DNA of 13,144 bases from an uncultured Lachnospiraceae bacterium (GTDB lineage: Bacteria; Bacillota; Clostridia; Lachnospirales; Lachnospiraceae). This document shows positions 6,830 through 12,804 of the stretch, piece by piece (the first letter of the stretch is position 1; each line of letters starts with the position of its first letter). A program made the position numbers and the translations under genes. The notes below the pieces were generated by a model. It was given only the letters and a program-made list of their open reading frames with translations, was not told the DNA's origin and did no database searches. The stretch spans positions 1 to 13,144 of the forward strand of contig CAJUDX010000080.1 of the NCBI GenBank assembly GCA_910584785.1, given 5' to 3'.

Positions 6830-6892
6830 TTTACTGTACAGGATGCCACATAGTCCTGCCGTGCGGGAGATTATATGCATTTACTGTGCAGG
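6830..6892 (+). repeat. 13-bp direct repeats 50 bp apart upstream of cysK
   Basis: TTTACTGTACAGG (6830-6842) and TTTACTGTGCAGG (6880-6892) differ at one base and start exactly 50 bp apart, about five helical turns. The second copy abuts the cysK -35. A short hairpin (TCCTGC-CGT-GCGGGA, near 6853-6867) lies between them. This arrangement suits an activator binding the same DNA face, but the protein is unknown. The CCTATT operator is about 130 bp upstream of this promoter, so cysK may have a different regulator. Confidence 0.55.
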
Positions 6893-6893
6893 G

Positions 6894-6922
6894 TTGACAA
6901 ACGAGTTCGTCTGCCATAAGAT
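6894..6922 (+). promoter_or_regulatory. cysK promoter
   Basis: -35 TTGACA (6894-6899), 17-bp spacer, -10 TAAGAT (6917-6922). The predicted start is near 6929, leaving a leader of about 44 nt before the cysK ATG. Confidence 0.75.
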
Positions 6923-6972
6923 GATAGTCAAAGACAGGCTAAATGAAAACTATATCAGGAGGATGAAAAATC

Positions 6973-7905
6973 ATGAGCAAAATCTATACCTCTGCAGATC
7001 AGTTAATTGGAAAAACTCCTCTGCTCGAATTAGTTCATCTGGAGAAGGAGGAAGGGATAAATGCCCGCATCCTTGCTAAACTGGAATACCTTAATCCCGC
7101 AGGAAGTGCAAAAGACCGCATTGCCAAGTCCATGATCGACGAGGCGGAAGCAAGCGGAAAATTAAAACCTGGTTCGGTTATTATCGAGCCTACATCGGGA
7201 AATACCGGCATTGGCCTTGCTTCGGTTGCAGCGGCAAGGGGTTATCGCATTATTATCGTGATGCCGGAAACCATGAGCGTGGAACGGCGGCAGTTAATGA
7301 AGGCTTATGGTGCCGAACTGGTACTTTCTGATGGTGCTGAGGGGATGAGCGGCGCTGTTAAAAAAGCAGAAGAACTTGCCAGGGAAATTCCCGAAAGCTT
7401 CATTCCGGGGCAGTTTGTCAATCCGGCAAATCCCGCCGTCCACAAAGCTACCACCGGGCCGGAGATCTGGGAAGATACCGACGGCAAGATTGATTTCTTC
7501 GTTGCCGGTGTCGGAACCGGAGGCACCATTACCGGCACAGGCGAATATTTAAAAAGCAAAAACCCGGAAATAAAGGTGATAGCGGTAGAACCTGCTTCCT
7601 CACCGCTGTTAAGCAAAGGAATTGCCGGCAGCCACAAAATCCAGGGCATCGGCGCTAACTTTGTGCCGGAAATCTTAAATACGGAAATTTATGATGAGAT
7701 CATTACCGTAGAAAATGAAGCGGCATTTGCCGCAGGAAAACAGATGGGAAAAATCGAAGGCGTACTGGTCGGCATCTCCTCCGGCGCAGCCCTCTGGGCG
7801 GCAATCCAACTCGCAAAACGCCCCGAAAACCATGGAAAAACCATCGTCGCCCTGCTGCCGGATACCGGGGATCGTTATCTTTCCACACCGATGTTTGCAG
7901 ATTAG
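6973..7905 (+). CDS. cysK: Cysteine synthase A (O-acetylserine sulfhydrylase)
   Basis: A 310-aa fold-type II PLP enzyme that converts O-acetyl-L-serine and sulfide to L-cysteine. PLP Lys47 lies in NPAGSAKDR, the substrate loop TSGNTG at 74-79, the phosphate loop GVGTGGTITG at 179-188 and the pyridine-contacting Ser in GISSGAALW at 268-276. Length and motifs are those of a complete, active CysK. The ATG at 6973 has AGGAGG 10 nt upstream. It ends in DTGDRYLSTPMF, a standard CysK C-terminus. It is divergent from rrf2 and, with metY, completes a sulfide-incorporation pair. CysM is a less likely alternative given the motif set. Confidence 0.95.
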   Translation: MSKIYTSADQLIGKTPLLELVHLEKEEGINARILAKLEYLNPAGSAKDRIAKSMIDEAEASGKLKPGSVIIEPTSGNTGIGLASVAAARGYRIIIVMPETMSVERRQLMKAYGAELVLSDGAEGMSGAVKKAEELAREIPESFIPGQFVNPANPAVHKATTGPEIWEDTDGKIDFFVAGVGTGGTITGTGEYLKSKNPEIKVIAVEPASSPLLSKGIAGSHKIQGIGANFVPEILNTEIYDEIITVENEAAFAAGKQMGKIEGVLVGISSGAALWAAIQLAKRPENHGKTIVALLPDTGDRYLSTPMFAD

Positions 7906-7921
7906 TTTTTAGGAAAGTAGA

Positions 7922-7979
7922 AAGGAGTAGTTGCAAAATGCGGTTGATCCACTTAGCTGTTATTTTGCAACAACTCCTT
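7922..7979. repeat. Long inverted repeat (18-bp arms) after cysK
   Basis: AAGGAGTAGTTGCAAAAT (7922-7939) pairs with ATTTTGCAACAACTCCTT (7962-7979) with one mismatch around a 22-nt loop. There is no U-tract after it in either direction, so it is not a standard intrinsic terminator. It may still stabilise or end the cysK mRNA, be a small mobile-element remnant, or control the small ORF whose RBS and start lie in the left arm. Confidence 0.75.
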
Positions 7980-8033
7980 CTGTGTCTGCAGATATGCTGT
8001 CATGCTGTTTATACAAAGAACCAAACGGAATAA
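7938..8033 (+). CDS. Possible 31-aa hydrophobic peptide with a start buried in a hairpin
   Basis: The ATG at 7938 is preceded by AAAGGAG (7921-7927) at 10 nt spacing and opens 31 codons ending with TAA at 8031-8033. The N-terminal two-thirds are hydrophobic (MRLIHLAVILQQLLLCLQI...), with three Cys and a polar tail, as in small membrane peptides. RBS and start codon lie in the left arm of the inverted repeat and codons 9-14 form the right arm, so translation would be self-occluded. It follows cysK by 32 bp and could be on the same mRNA. I recognise no homologue, and a chance ORF in U-rich sequence is a real alternative. Confidence 0.3.
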   Translation: MRLIHLAVILQQLLLCLQICCHAVYTKNQTE

Positions 8034-8035
8034 AC

Positions 8036-8671
8036 TTACAGAAAATATGCTAATGGACGTACGGACATTGATGATAAATTTAATTCATATTCCGTATCCG
8101 CATCAAAGTCAGGAATAATATTATGCTCCTGTTCTTCTTTTGACGAACAGCCATCCAGCATCGCCGAGTAAGCTTCCTGTGAAACCGATAATTCATCATA
8201 TTCCATCATTTTCCAGAGTTCATCCGGCAAAAATTCATCTCTAAGCCTGTAGATTTGCTGTTTATAACTTACAAAAGGCGAACTTACCCCCAGTACTATA
8301 TTTGTGCCGTCTTTTTTGACAAAATTAAGGTAATCTATCCCTCCCACTAAAGGAGAATAATTTTTTTCTCTATCCAATCTACAACTGTCAATCCTGTGAT
8401 AAATAAATGCAATATCCTCTTCTTTAACAATGTGCTTTACCTTTGCTGCTACTGGAACAGGAATCATATAAAAATCAATATACGCAATATCCTCTGCCGA
8501 AAAATCTATCCCCAAATAGTTTCTTGCATCGGATACCCATGCACCATTTTCATCTGTATAATACCCATCGGATACTGTCACATCCGTAAACCCTTCACCA
8601 GCTATGCAGGGCAACACACTTTGCAGCAAAATACCCCAGGTAAGCAAAACCAACGCTGTTTTTCTTTTCAT
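8036..8671 (-). CDS. Hypothetical secreted protein
   Basis: A 211-aa protein taken from the ATG at 8671, which follows GGAGGGAGGGG and starts with a signal peptide. The n-region is MKRK, the hydrophobic core ALVLLTWGILLQSVL, and cleavage is probably after ~AG in PCIAGEG. An upstream in-frame ATG at 8722 would place 17 residues before the signal and has a poorer context. The VLPC stretch is not a good lipobox because Pro precedes the Cys, so signal peptidase I is more likely. The mature part is acidic with several aromatic runs and matches no family I recognise. It is AT-richer than its neighbours. It stands downstream of lacI on the same strand across a 134-bp gap and is convergent with cysK. 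Confidence 0.65.
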   Translation of the reverse strand: MKRKTALVLLTWGILLQSVLPCIAGEGFTDVTVSDGYYTDENGAWVSDARNYLGIDFSAEDIAYIDFYMIPVPVAAKVKHIVKEEDIAFIYHRIDSCRLDREKNYSPLVGGIDYLNFVKKDGTNIVLGVSSPFVSYKQQIYRLRDEFLPDELWKMMEYDELSVSQEAYSAMLDGCSSKEEQEHNIIPDFDADTEYELNLSSMSVRPLAYFL

Positions 8672-8805
8672 TTTCCCCTCCCTCCGGTTAAGCTTTATCT
8701 TTACCAATACTTCAGGATTCATTTAAAATAACATATTTTTCATAATATAGCAATACATTGCACCAAAATATCACACTTAATTTAATCGTTTACTCGTCCT
8801 CCTTT

Positions 8806-9801
8806 TTACGTACTCTCCCGCTCAACCAAAACCGTTCCAAAGCTTACATGCTGGGTACTGGGCTTTTGAGCGGCGGGGGCGTTGATTTCGTCAATAACCA
8901 TGTGTGCTGCCTTCTTCCCCATCTCATGTGCCGGCATTTCCATCGAGGTCATAGAGGTTTCCAGCATCCGCCCCACGGCATGTCCGGTCAGACTGATTAG
9001 CTTTACCTGCTCCGGCATCTTTATCTTCCTTTCGGTCAGCGCACGGATGGCTCCCAGCCCCTGGATATCCACGGCAGCCATAATCGCATCTAGCTTGGGA
9101 ACATCGTCTAAAAGCTGGTTTGCGCACTCATAACCGTGTTCAAAGCTGTTTACCGGATAATCCGACTGGCTGAGATATTCATTTAACCCCAGCTGTTTTA
9201 CCGCCCTGCAGTAGCCGTCATGACGGCCCTTATAGGGGGCTAAATCTAAAGATCCGTTTATCAGGCCAATCTCCCGGCACCCCTTCTCATACAAAAAGTG
9301 GACAGCGTCATTTCCGCAGGCTTCATAGTCGGCAACAATGCTGCTCAGCCGCTTTTCCTGCCGTCGTACCATCTGCACCACGGCAATTCCGCTGGCCTGG
9401 ATATCGCGCAGCAGCCGGTTATTATACCCGGTCCCCGCAATAATAATCCCATCGGCAAAGCCATTGCGCAGACGGTTTAAGCATTCTTTTTCGGTAGTCG
9501 GGTTATCCTCCGTATTGCAGAATAAGGTTGCATAGCCAAGATTGCGTGCTTCTTCTTCAATCCCCTGAAGGATTTCCGAAAAAATCGCCAGATGCAGCCT
9601 TGGCACCACCACGCCAATCGTGCGGCGCTTTCCCTGGCGCAGTGCCTGCGCCATAACATTGGGCTGATAGCCTAATTCCTTTGCTGCAGCATAGACCCGT
9701 TTTTTGGTTTCTGGATGAACATAAGAAGTATTATTCAGTGCCCGGGAAACGGTGCTGATATCTACACATGCCAGCCGGGCGACATCCTTTAATGTTGCCA
9801 T
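8806..9801 (-). CDS. LacI/GalR-family transcriptional repressor
   Basis: A 331-aa regulator of standard length. The LacI helix-turn-helix occupies residues ~2-25 (TLKDVARLACVDISTVSRALNN), followed by the hinge helix region and the YQPNVMAQALRQGKRRTIGVVVP linker. The remainder is the periplasmic-binding-protein-like effector domain. The ATG at 9801 has AAGGAGG 5 nt upstream. It is divergent from the lyase gene at 10249, and three copies of a TRCAAACGTTTGYA-type palindrome lie in the shared region, two in its own leader and one just after the lyase promoter. It therefore most likely represses the lyase and itself. The inducer is unknown and probably relates to the lyase substrate. Confidence 0.93.
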   Translation of the reverse strand: MATLKDVARLACVDISTVSRALNNTSYVHPETKKRVYAAAKELGYQPNVMAQALRQGKRRTIGVVVPRLHLAIFSEILQGIEEEARNLGYATLFCNTEDNPTTEKECLNRLRNGFADGIIIAGTGYNNRLLRDIQASGIAVVQMVRRQEKRLSSIVADYEACGNDAVHFLYEKGCREIGLINGSLDLAPYKGRHDGYCRAVKQLGLNEYLSQSDYPVNSFEHGYECANQLLDDVPKLDAIMAAVDIQGLGAIRALTERKIKMPEQVKLISLTGHAVGRMLETSMTSMEMPAHEMGKKAAHMVIDEINAPAAQKPSTQHVSFGTVLVEREST

Positions 9802-9815
9802 AAACGCCTCCTTGC

Positions 9816-9829
9816 TGCAAACGTATACA
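9816..9829. promoter_or_regulatory. LacI-type operator O1
   Basis: TGCAAACGTATACA has one perfect half (TGCAAACG) and one degenerate half. It lies 2 bp upstream of the regulator's RBS, within its mRNA leader. Its centre is 40 bp from that of O2. Confidence 0.55.
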
Positions 9830-9855
9830 CCGTTTTTTATTTTTTAAGAAGTTTG

Positions 9856-9869
9856 TGCAAACGTTTGCA
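9856..9869. promoter_or_regulatory. LacI-type operator O2 (perfect palindrome)
   Basis: TGCAAACGTTTGCA is a perfect 14-bp palindrome with the central CpG typical of LacI/GalR and CcpA sites. It lies in the regulator's leader. CcpA binding is an alternative reading. Confidence 0.75.
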
Positions 9870-9894
9870 TACTTTTTGCATACAAATCAATTTC

Positions 9895-9924
9895 AAAGTT
9901 TTATACTATTCATTATAAAACTTT
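9895..9924. repeat. Perfect AT-rich inverted repeat over the regulator's -10
   Basis: AAAGTTTTATA (9895-9905) and TATAAAACTTT (9914-9924) are perfect 11-bp arms around an 8-nt loop, followed by TTT on the plus strand. It contains the minus-strand TATAAT. It may be an additional operator or a weak bidirectional terminator. Confidence 0.55.
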
Positions 9925-9939
9925 TTTCGGAAAAAACAA
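9912..9939 (-). promoter_or_regulatory. Probable promoter of the LacI-type gene
   Basis: On the minus strand -35 TTGTTT (9934-9939), a 16-bp spacer and -10 TATAAT (9912-9917). Transcription would start near 9905 and read through O2 and O1, so repression would be by roadblock. The sequence is AT-rich, so other -10 choices exist. Confidence 0.45.
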
Positions 9940-10077
9940 GTAAATTTCCAATTTTAACATCGAGGAAACATTTTTATGCAATATGCATAATTTTTATCAA
10001 TTATTTATGTATAATATGCTGTTTTCGGCAACTTTTTGCAGATGATATGCAAATCCTTGCAGTAATGGCTGGGCATA

Positions 10078-10106
10078 TTGACTTCATTTTCCCTGCATGG
10101 TATAAC
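10078..10106 (+). promoter_or_regulatory. Promoter of the DapA-family lyase gene
   Basis: -35 TTGACT (10078-10083), 17-bp spacer and extended -10 TGG-TATAAC (10101-10106). The predicted start is near 10113, six bases before operator O3, with a leader of about 135 nt. Confidence 0.75.
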
Positions 10107-10118
10107 TGAATCACAAGA

Positions 10119-10132
10119 TACAAACGTTTGTA
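10119..10132. promoter_or_regulatory. LacI-type operator O3 (perfect palindrome)
   Basis: TACAAACGTTTGTA is a perfect 14-bp palindrome sharing the CAAACGTTTG core with O2. It covers about +6 to +20 of the lyase transcript, a classic repressor position. Its centre is 263 bp from that of O2, which would allow a DNA loop. Confidence 0.78.
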
Positions 10133-10174
10133 GAAACCAGTCATCCAAGGTGCACATGGATGCAAGAATGGGTA

Positions 10175-10206
10175 TGCTTTTCCGCATAAAAGGTGGTGGA
10201 AAAGCA
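10175..10206 (+). other. Leader hairpin upstream of the lyase RBS
   Basis: TGCTTTTCC (10175-10183) and GGAAAAGCA (10198-10206) pair perfectly around a 14-nt loop. An A-rich stretch, not a T-tract, follows, so it is not a terminator. It could affect mRNA stability or translation. Confidence 0.5.
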
Positions 10207-10248
10207 ACAAAATAAAAATAAAAAACAGGATGAAAAAGGAGATTAATC

Positions 10249-11220
10249 ATGGCTAAAGTAAAAAATTTCAAGACAATTTTCCCCGCAGTTTCTGTTCCGT
10301 TAAATGACGATTTTTCAATCAATGAAGCTGAGTTCCGCGTATATCTGCGCTGGATTAAGAGTTTCTACGGCAAGGGCATTGAAGGTCTTGTATGTAATGG
10401 TCACACCGGCGAAATCACCGGCTTAACCAGAGCAGAGCGCAAGCGCGTTGTTGAAATCTGTGCAGAGGAATGCGGCGATGTAATGACCATTATCTCCGGT
10501 GTAAACTGTGAAAACACCCAGGAATCCATTGAAATGGCAGCAGAAGCAAAGGCAGCCGGAGCCGACGGAATCCTTCTTATGCCTCCGCACATGTGGCTGC
10601 GCTTTGGCATGAATCCGGATGCTCCTTTCCAGTATATTAAGGACGTGGCAGAGGGCGCAGATATTGATATTATTATCCATCTGTATCCGGCAACCTCCAA
10701 GGCCTTCTATCCAGTAGAAACGCTGATTAAGATGTGCAAGGAAATCGACCACGTAAAATGCATTAAGATGGGTACCCGCGTTACCTCCATCTATGAGCAC
10801 GATGTACGTCTGCTTCGTCAGGAATGCCCGGATATCTCCCTGATTACCTGCCATGACGAAACCCTGTGCGTAAGCTGGTTCCCTGGAATGGACGGCGCGT
10901 TAATCGGCTTTGCCGGATGCGTACCGGAATTAATCTGCCCGGCAAGAGAAGTATTTGCTAACCCGGATAAGCACACCTTAAAGGAAGCACAGGACTGGTC
11001 CGATCGGATCTACCATATTTCCCAGGCCATCTACGGCGGCGGACAGCCTTCCGGCGAAGCTCATGCCCGCTTAAAGGAAGCTTTATATCAGCGCGGTATT
11101 TTCAGCAACGCTTTAATGCGCAAGCCGGTTCTGCCGTTAAATCAGGAAGAAAAAGACTGGGTTGCTCTGGGATTAGAGCGCAGCAAACTGCCTAAGGTAG
11201 ATATGGAACAGTACAAATAA
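10249..11220 (+). CDS. DapA/N-acetylneuraminate lyase-superfamily aldolase or hydratase
   Basis: A 323-aa class I (Schiff-base) TIM-barrel lyase. The start at 10249 has AAAAAGGAG about 7 nt upstream. K173 in CIKMG is the expected Schiff-base lysine, and the pyruvate-carboxylate loop reads NGHTGE (50-55). Differences from DapA are marked. The first Thr of the TT pair is His52, the PYY segment reads PPH (112-114), and the YNxP segment holding catalytic Tyr133 reads HLYP (144-147), leaving His at the Tyr position with a Tyr two residues later. True dihydrodipicolinate synthase is therefore unlikely. A 2-keto-acid lyase, hydratase or dehydratase fits better. It lies next to a divergent LacI repressor and ahead of an NRAMP-fold transporter, which suggests catabolism of an imported acid (inference). 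Confidence 0.85.
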   Translation: MAKVKNFKTIFPAVSVPLNDDFSINEAEFRVYLRWIKSFYGKGIEGLVCNGHTGEITGLTRAERKRVVEICAEECGDVMTIISGVNCENTQESIEMAAEAKAAGADGILLMPPHMWLRFGMNPDAPFQYIKDVAEGADIDIIIHLYPATSKAFYPVETLIKMCKEIDHVKCIKMGTRVTSIYEHDVRLLRQECPDISLITCHDETLCVSWFPGMDGALIGFAGCVPELICPAREVFANPDKHTLKEAQDWSDRIYHISQAIYGGGQPSGEAHARLKEALYQRGIFSNALMRKPVLPLNQEEKDWVALGLERSKLPKVDMEQYK

Positions 11221-11228
11221 AAAAGGTC

Positions 11229-11255
11229 ATTTTACGACTGCATAAATCGTAAAAT
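11229..11255 (+). other. Hairpin upstream of the intercistronic terminator
   Basis: ATTTTACGA (11229-11237) and TCGTAAAAT (11247-11255) form a perfect 9-bp stem with a 9-nt loop just after the lyase stop codon. The 3' arm could instead pair with ATTTTACG at 11295-11302, which runs into the terminator stem. Two copies of GGCTAAAATNCATA (from 11261 and 11280) separate the two structures. Confidence 0.55.
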
Positions 11256-11299
11256 CAACAGGCTAAAATCCATATGTTTGGCTAAAATACATACATTTT

Positions 11300-11336
11300 A
11301 CGGGACGCTGTCACAGGTGCAGTGTCCCGTTTTTTA
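11300..11336 (+). terminator. Strong intrinsic terminator between lyase and transporter genes
   Basis: ACGGGACGCTG (11300-11310) pairs with CAGTGTCCCGT (11320-11330), with one G-U pair, around a 9-nt loop. TTTTTT (11330-11335) follows. I see no clear promoter in the remaining 110 bp before the transporter gene, so transporter expression probably depends on read-through or an unrecognised promoter. Confidence 0.85.
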
Positions 11337-11445
11337 GGCATTTGCAGCACAGTTTCGTACCTGATTCTTTGGTGTTTACCGGGGCGTGTACAAAGAGAAA
11401 ATGTAAAGGAAAAATGCTTCAGCACGCTCCAGAAAGGAGTAAATC

Positions 11446-12729
11446 ATGAGTGAAAACAACAGCAGCCAGGCAGCTTTTGGAACCGATGTAAAATGTCTTC
11501 CCTTAAAAGAATTAGTTAAGCGCATTGGTCCGGGCCTTATCGCGACCGGAATTGTTATCGGCCCCGGCGCCGTCACGACCTCCGCCATGCTGGGCGCCAA
11601 TTATGGCTACGCCCTGATTTGGCTGATTCTTCCCATTATTTTTATGGGAATTACCTTTATGATGACGACAAACCGTCTGGCTATCGTCACAGGACTTCCA
11701 ACCATTCATGCCATTCAAAAATACTACGGTCCGATAGCTTCCACCGTTGTAAGTATCGCGGTATTTTTATCCTGTCTGTTTTTTACTATGGGAAATATTT
11801 CCGGCACGGGAGCCGGGATGAACCTGATTTTTGGGATTAACTGGAAAATCGGGTCGGCAGTTATGATTGCCGTTGTTTTATACTGTTATTTTGCTAAAAA
11901 TGTTTACTCTAAGGTAGAAAAATTAATCACTCTCTGTATTCTGGTTATGATCCTTTCCTTTTACATCACCCTGATTGGCGTAGGCGGCCCTGACGCGGGC
12001 GAACTGGGAAAAGGTCTTGTCAGCTTTAAGGTTCCCCAGGGAAGCATGGCTACCGCCCTGGCCTTTATCTCCACCAATGCTGCCGTTACTGCCGGAATCT
12101 ATGCAACTTATCTGGGAAAAGAGAAGAAATGGCGCAAAGAGGATTTATTTAACGGAGTAATGTTTACCGATGCATTAGTTCATGTTATCAGTGTCGTTCT
12201 GATTTCCGGCGCTATTATCCTAGTCGGTGCCATCGTACTTCACCCGCAGGGACTCTCCATCTCCACCCCGGCACAGCTTGCAGAAATGCTGGTGCCGATT
12301 ATGGGCGGCGCGGCAAAATACATTATGGGTCTTGCCCTCGTGGGCGCAGGCTTCTCTTCCCTTCTGGCAAATACCCAGCGCGGCATGGTGCTTTTGGGCG
12401 CAGGCTTTAATAAAGATGTAAGCTTAGAGAGCAAGTTTATCCGCTACGGCTGCCTAGCCTGCCTGATCTTTGCCATGATCATCTGCTACAGCTACGGCGG
12501 CTCCCCCACACAGTTAATCTTAATGGCCAATATCGCAACCTCCATCGCAACACCGGTCGGCGGATTATTCATCGTTCTTCTGCTGTGGAGAAAGGATGTC
12601 AACGAAGGCTACAAACCCCCGACCGGACTGCGCATCTGCATGACGGTAAGTTATATCTTCGTTGTTATTATGACAGTTTCTGCATTATCCAATCAGATAC
12701 CTAAGGTTTTGAAGGCGTTGGGAATGTAA
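11446..12729 (+). CDS. NRAMP (SLC11)-fold transporter lacking the metal-binding motifs
   Basis: A 427-aa integral membrane protein with about 11 hydrophobic segments. The ATG at 11446 has AAAGGAG 7 nt upstream. The NRAMP family is recognised from TM1, RIGPGLIATGIVIGPGAVTT followed by GANYGYALIWL, which aligns with the GPGF...DPGN...GA.YGY.LLW pattern. The metal-binding DPGN is GPGA here (39-42), losing both Asp and Asn. TM6, which usually has MPH, reads STNAAVTAGIY (209-219) with no Met, Pro or His. Automatic annotation would call it a Mn2+/Fe2+ transporter, but canonical metal binding looks impossible. Known NRAMP-related Mg2+ transporters also alter these positions, but as I recall they keep the Asp. 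Given the neighbouring lyase, an organic-acid or other non-metal substrate is plausible. Family call firm, substrate unknown. Confidence 0.85.
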   Translation: MSENNSSQAAFGTDVKCLPLKELVKRIGPGLIATGIVIGPGAVTTSAMLGANYGYALIWLILPIIFMGITFMMTTNRLAIVTGLPTIHAIQKYYGPIASTVVSIAVFLSCLFFTMGNISGTGAGMNLIFGINWKIGSAVMIAVVLYCYFAKNVYSKVEKLITLCILVMILSFYITLIGVGGPDAGELGKGLVSFKVPQGSMATALAFISTNAAVTAGIYATYLGKEKKWRKEDLFNGVMFTDALVHVISVVLISGAIILVGAIVLHPQGLSISTPAQLAEMLVPIMGGAAKYIMGLALVGAGFSSLLANTQRGMVLLGAGFNKDVSLESKFIRYGCLACLIFAMIICYSYGGSPTQLILMANIATSIATPVGGLFIVLLLWRKDVNEGYKPPTGLRICMTVSYIFVVIMTVSALSNQIPKVLKALGM

Positions 12730-12752
12730 AATCACTGAAATGAAAAATCAAA

Positions 12753-12804
12753 GTATCCGGTTCGTCTACATTTAATGCAGATGGACCGGATACACTACTT
12801 TTTT
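12753..12804. terminator. Bidirectional terminator between the transporter and flippase genes
   Basis: GTATCCGGT (12753-12761) and ACCGGATAC (12785-12793) form a 9-bp stem with partial pairing inside the loop. TTTTTT (12799-12804) follows on the plus strand, and TTTGATTTTTC follows on the minus strand, so it can serve both convergent genes. The T-tract overlaps the stop codon of the minus-strand gene. Confidence 0.75.

Larger units (their letters stand above)
9802..10248. other. Divergent control region between the lacI-type gene and the lyase gene
   Basis: A 447-bp AT-rich gap holding two divergent promoters, three LacI-type palindromes, a perfect 11-bp-arm inverted repeat and a leader hairpin, each listed separately. 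The half-site TTTGCATAC is repeated 11 bp apart (9864-9872 and 9875-9883), and there is a palindrome TATGCA-ATA-TGCATA (9975-9989). No convincing gene is present. Confidence 0.7.

Noticed and set aside
6843..7079. 78-codon plus-strand ORF upstream of and overlapping cysK
   Set aside because: It starts before the cysK promoter, overlaps cysK in another frame and resembles no protein.
7922..7979. Intrinsic terminator of cysK
   Set aside because: The stem is good but no U-tract follows on either strand, so I list it only as an inverted repeat.
9855..10109. 84-codon plus-strand ORF in the divergent control region
   Set aside because: It begins at a GTG inside operator O2, has no RBS and spans both promoters; AT-rich noise.
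10249..11220. True dapA of lysine biosynthesis
   Set aside because: Catalytic Thr/Tyr positions are replaced and the gene is under a LacI-type repressor beside a transporter, not in a lysine context.
11446..12729. Ordinary MntH manganese transporter
   Set aside because: The DPGN and MPH metal-binding motifs are absent.
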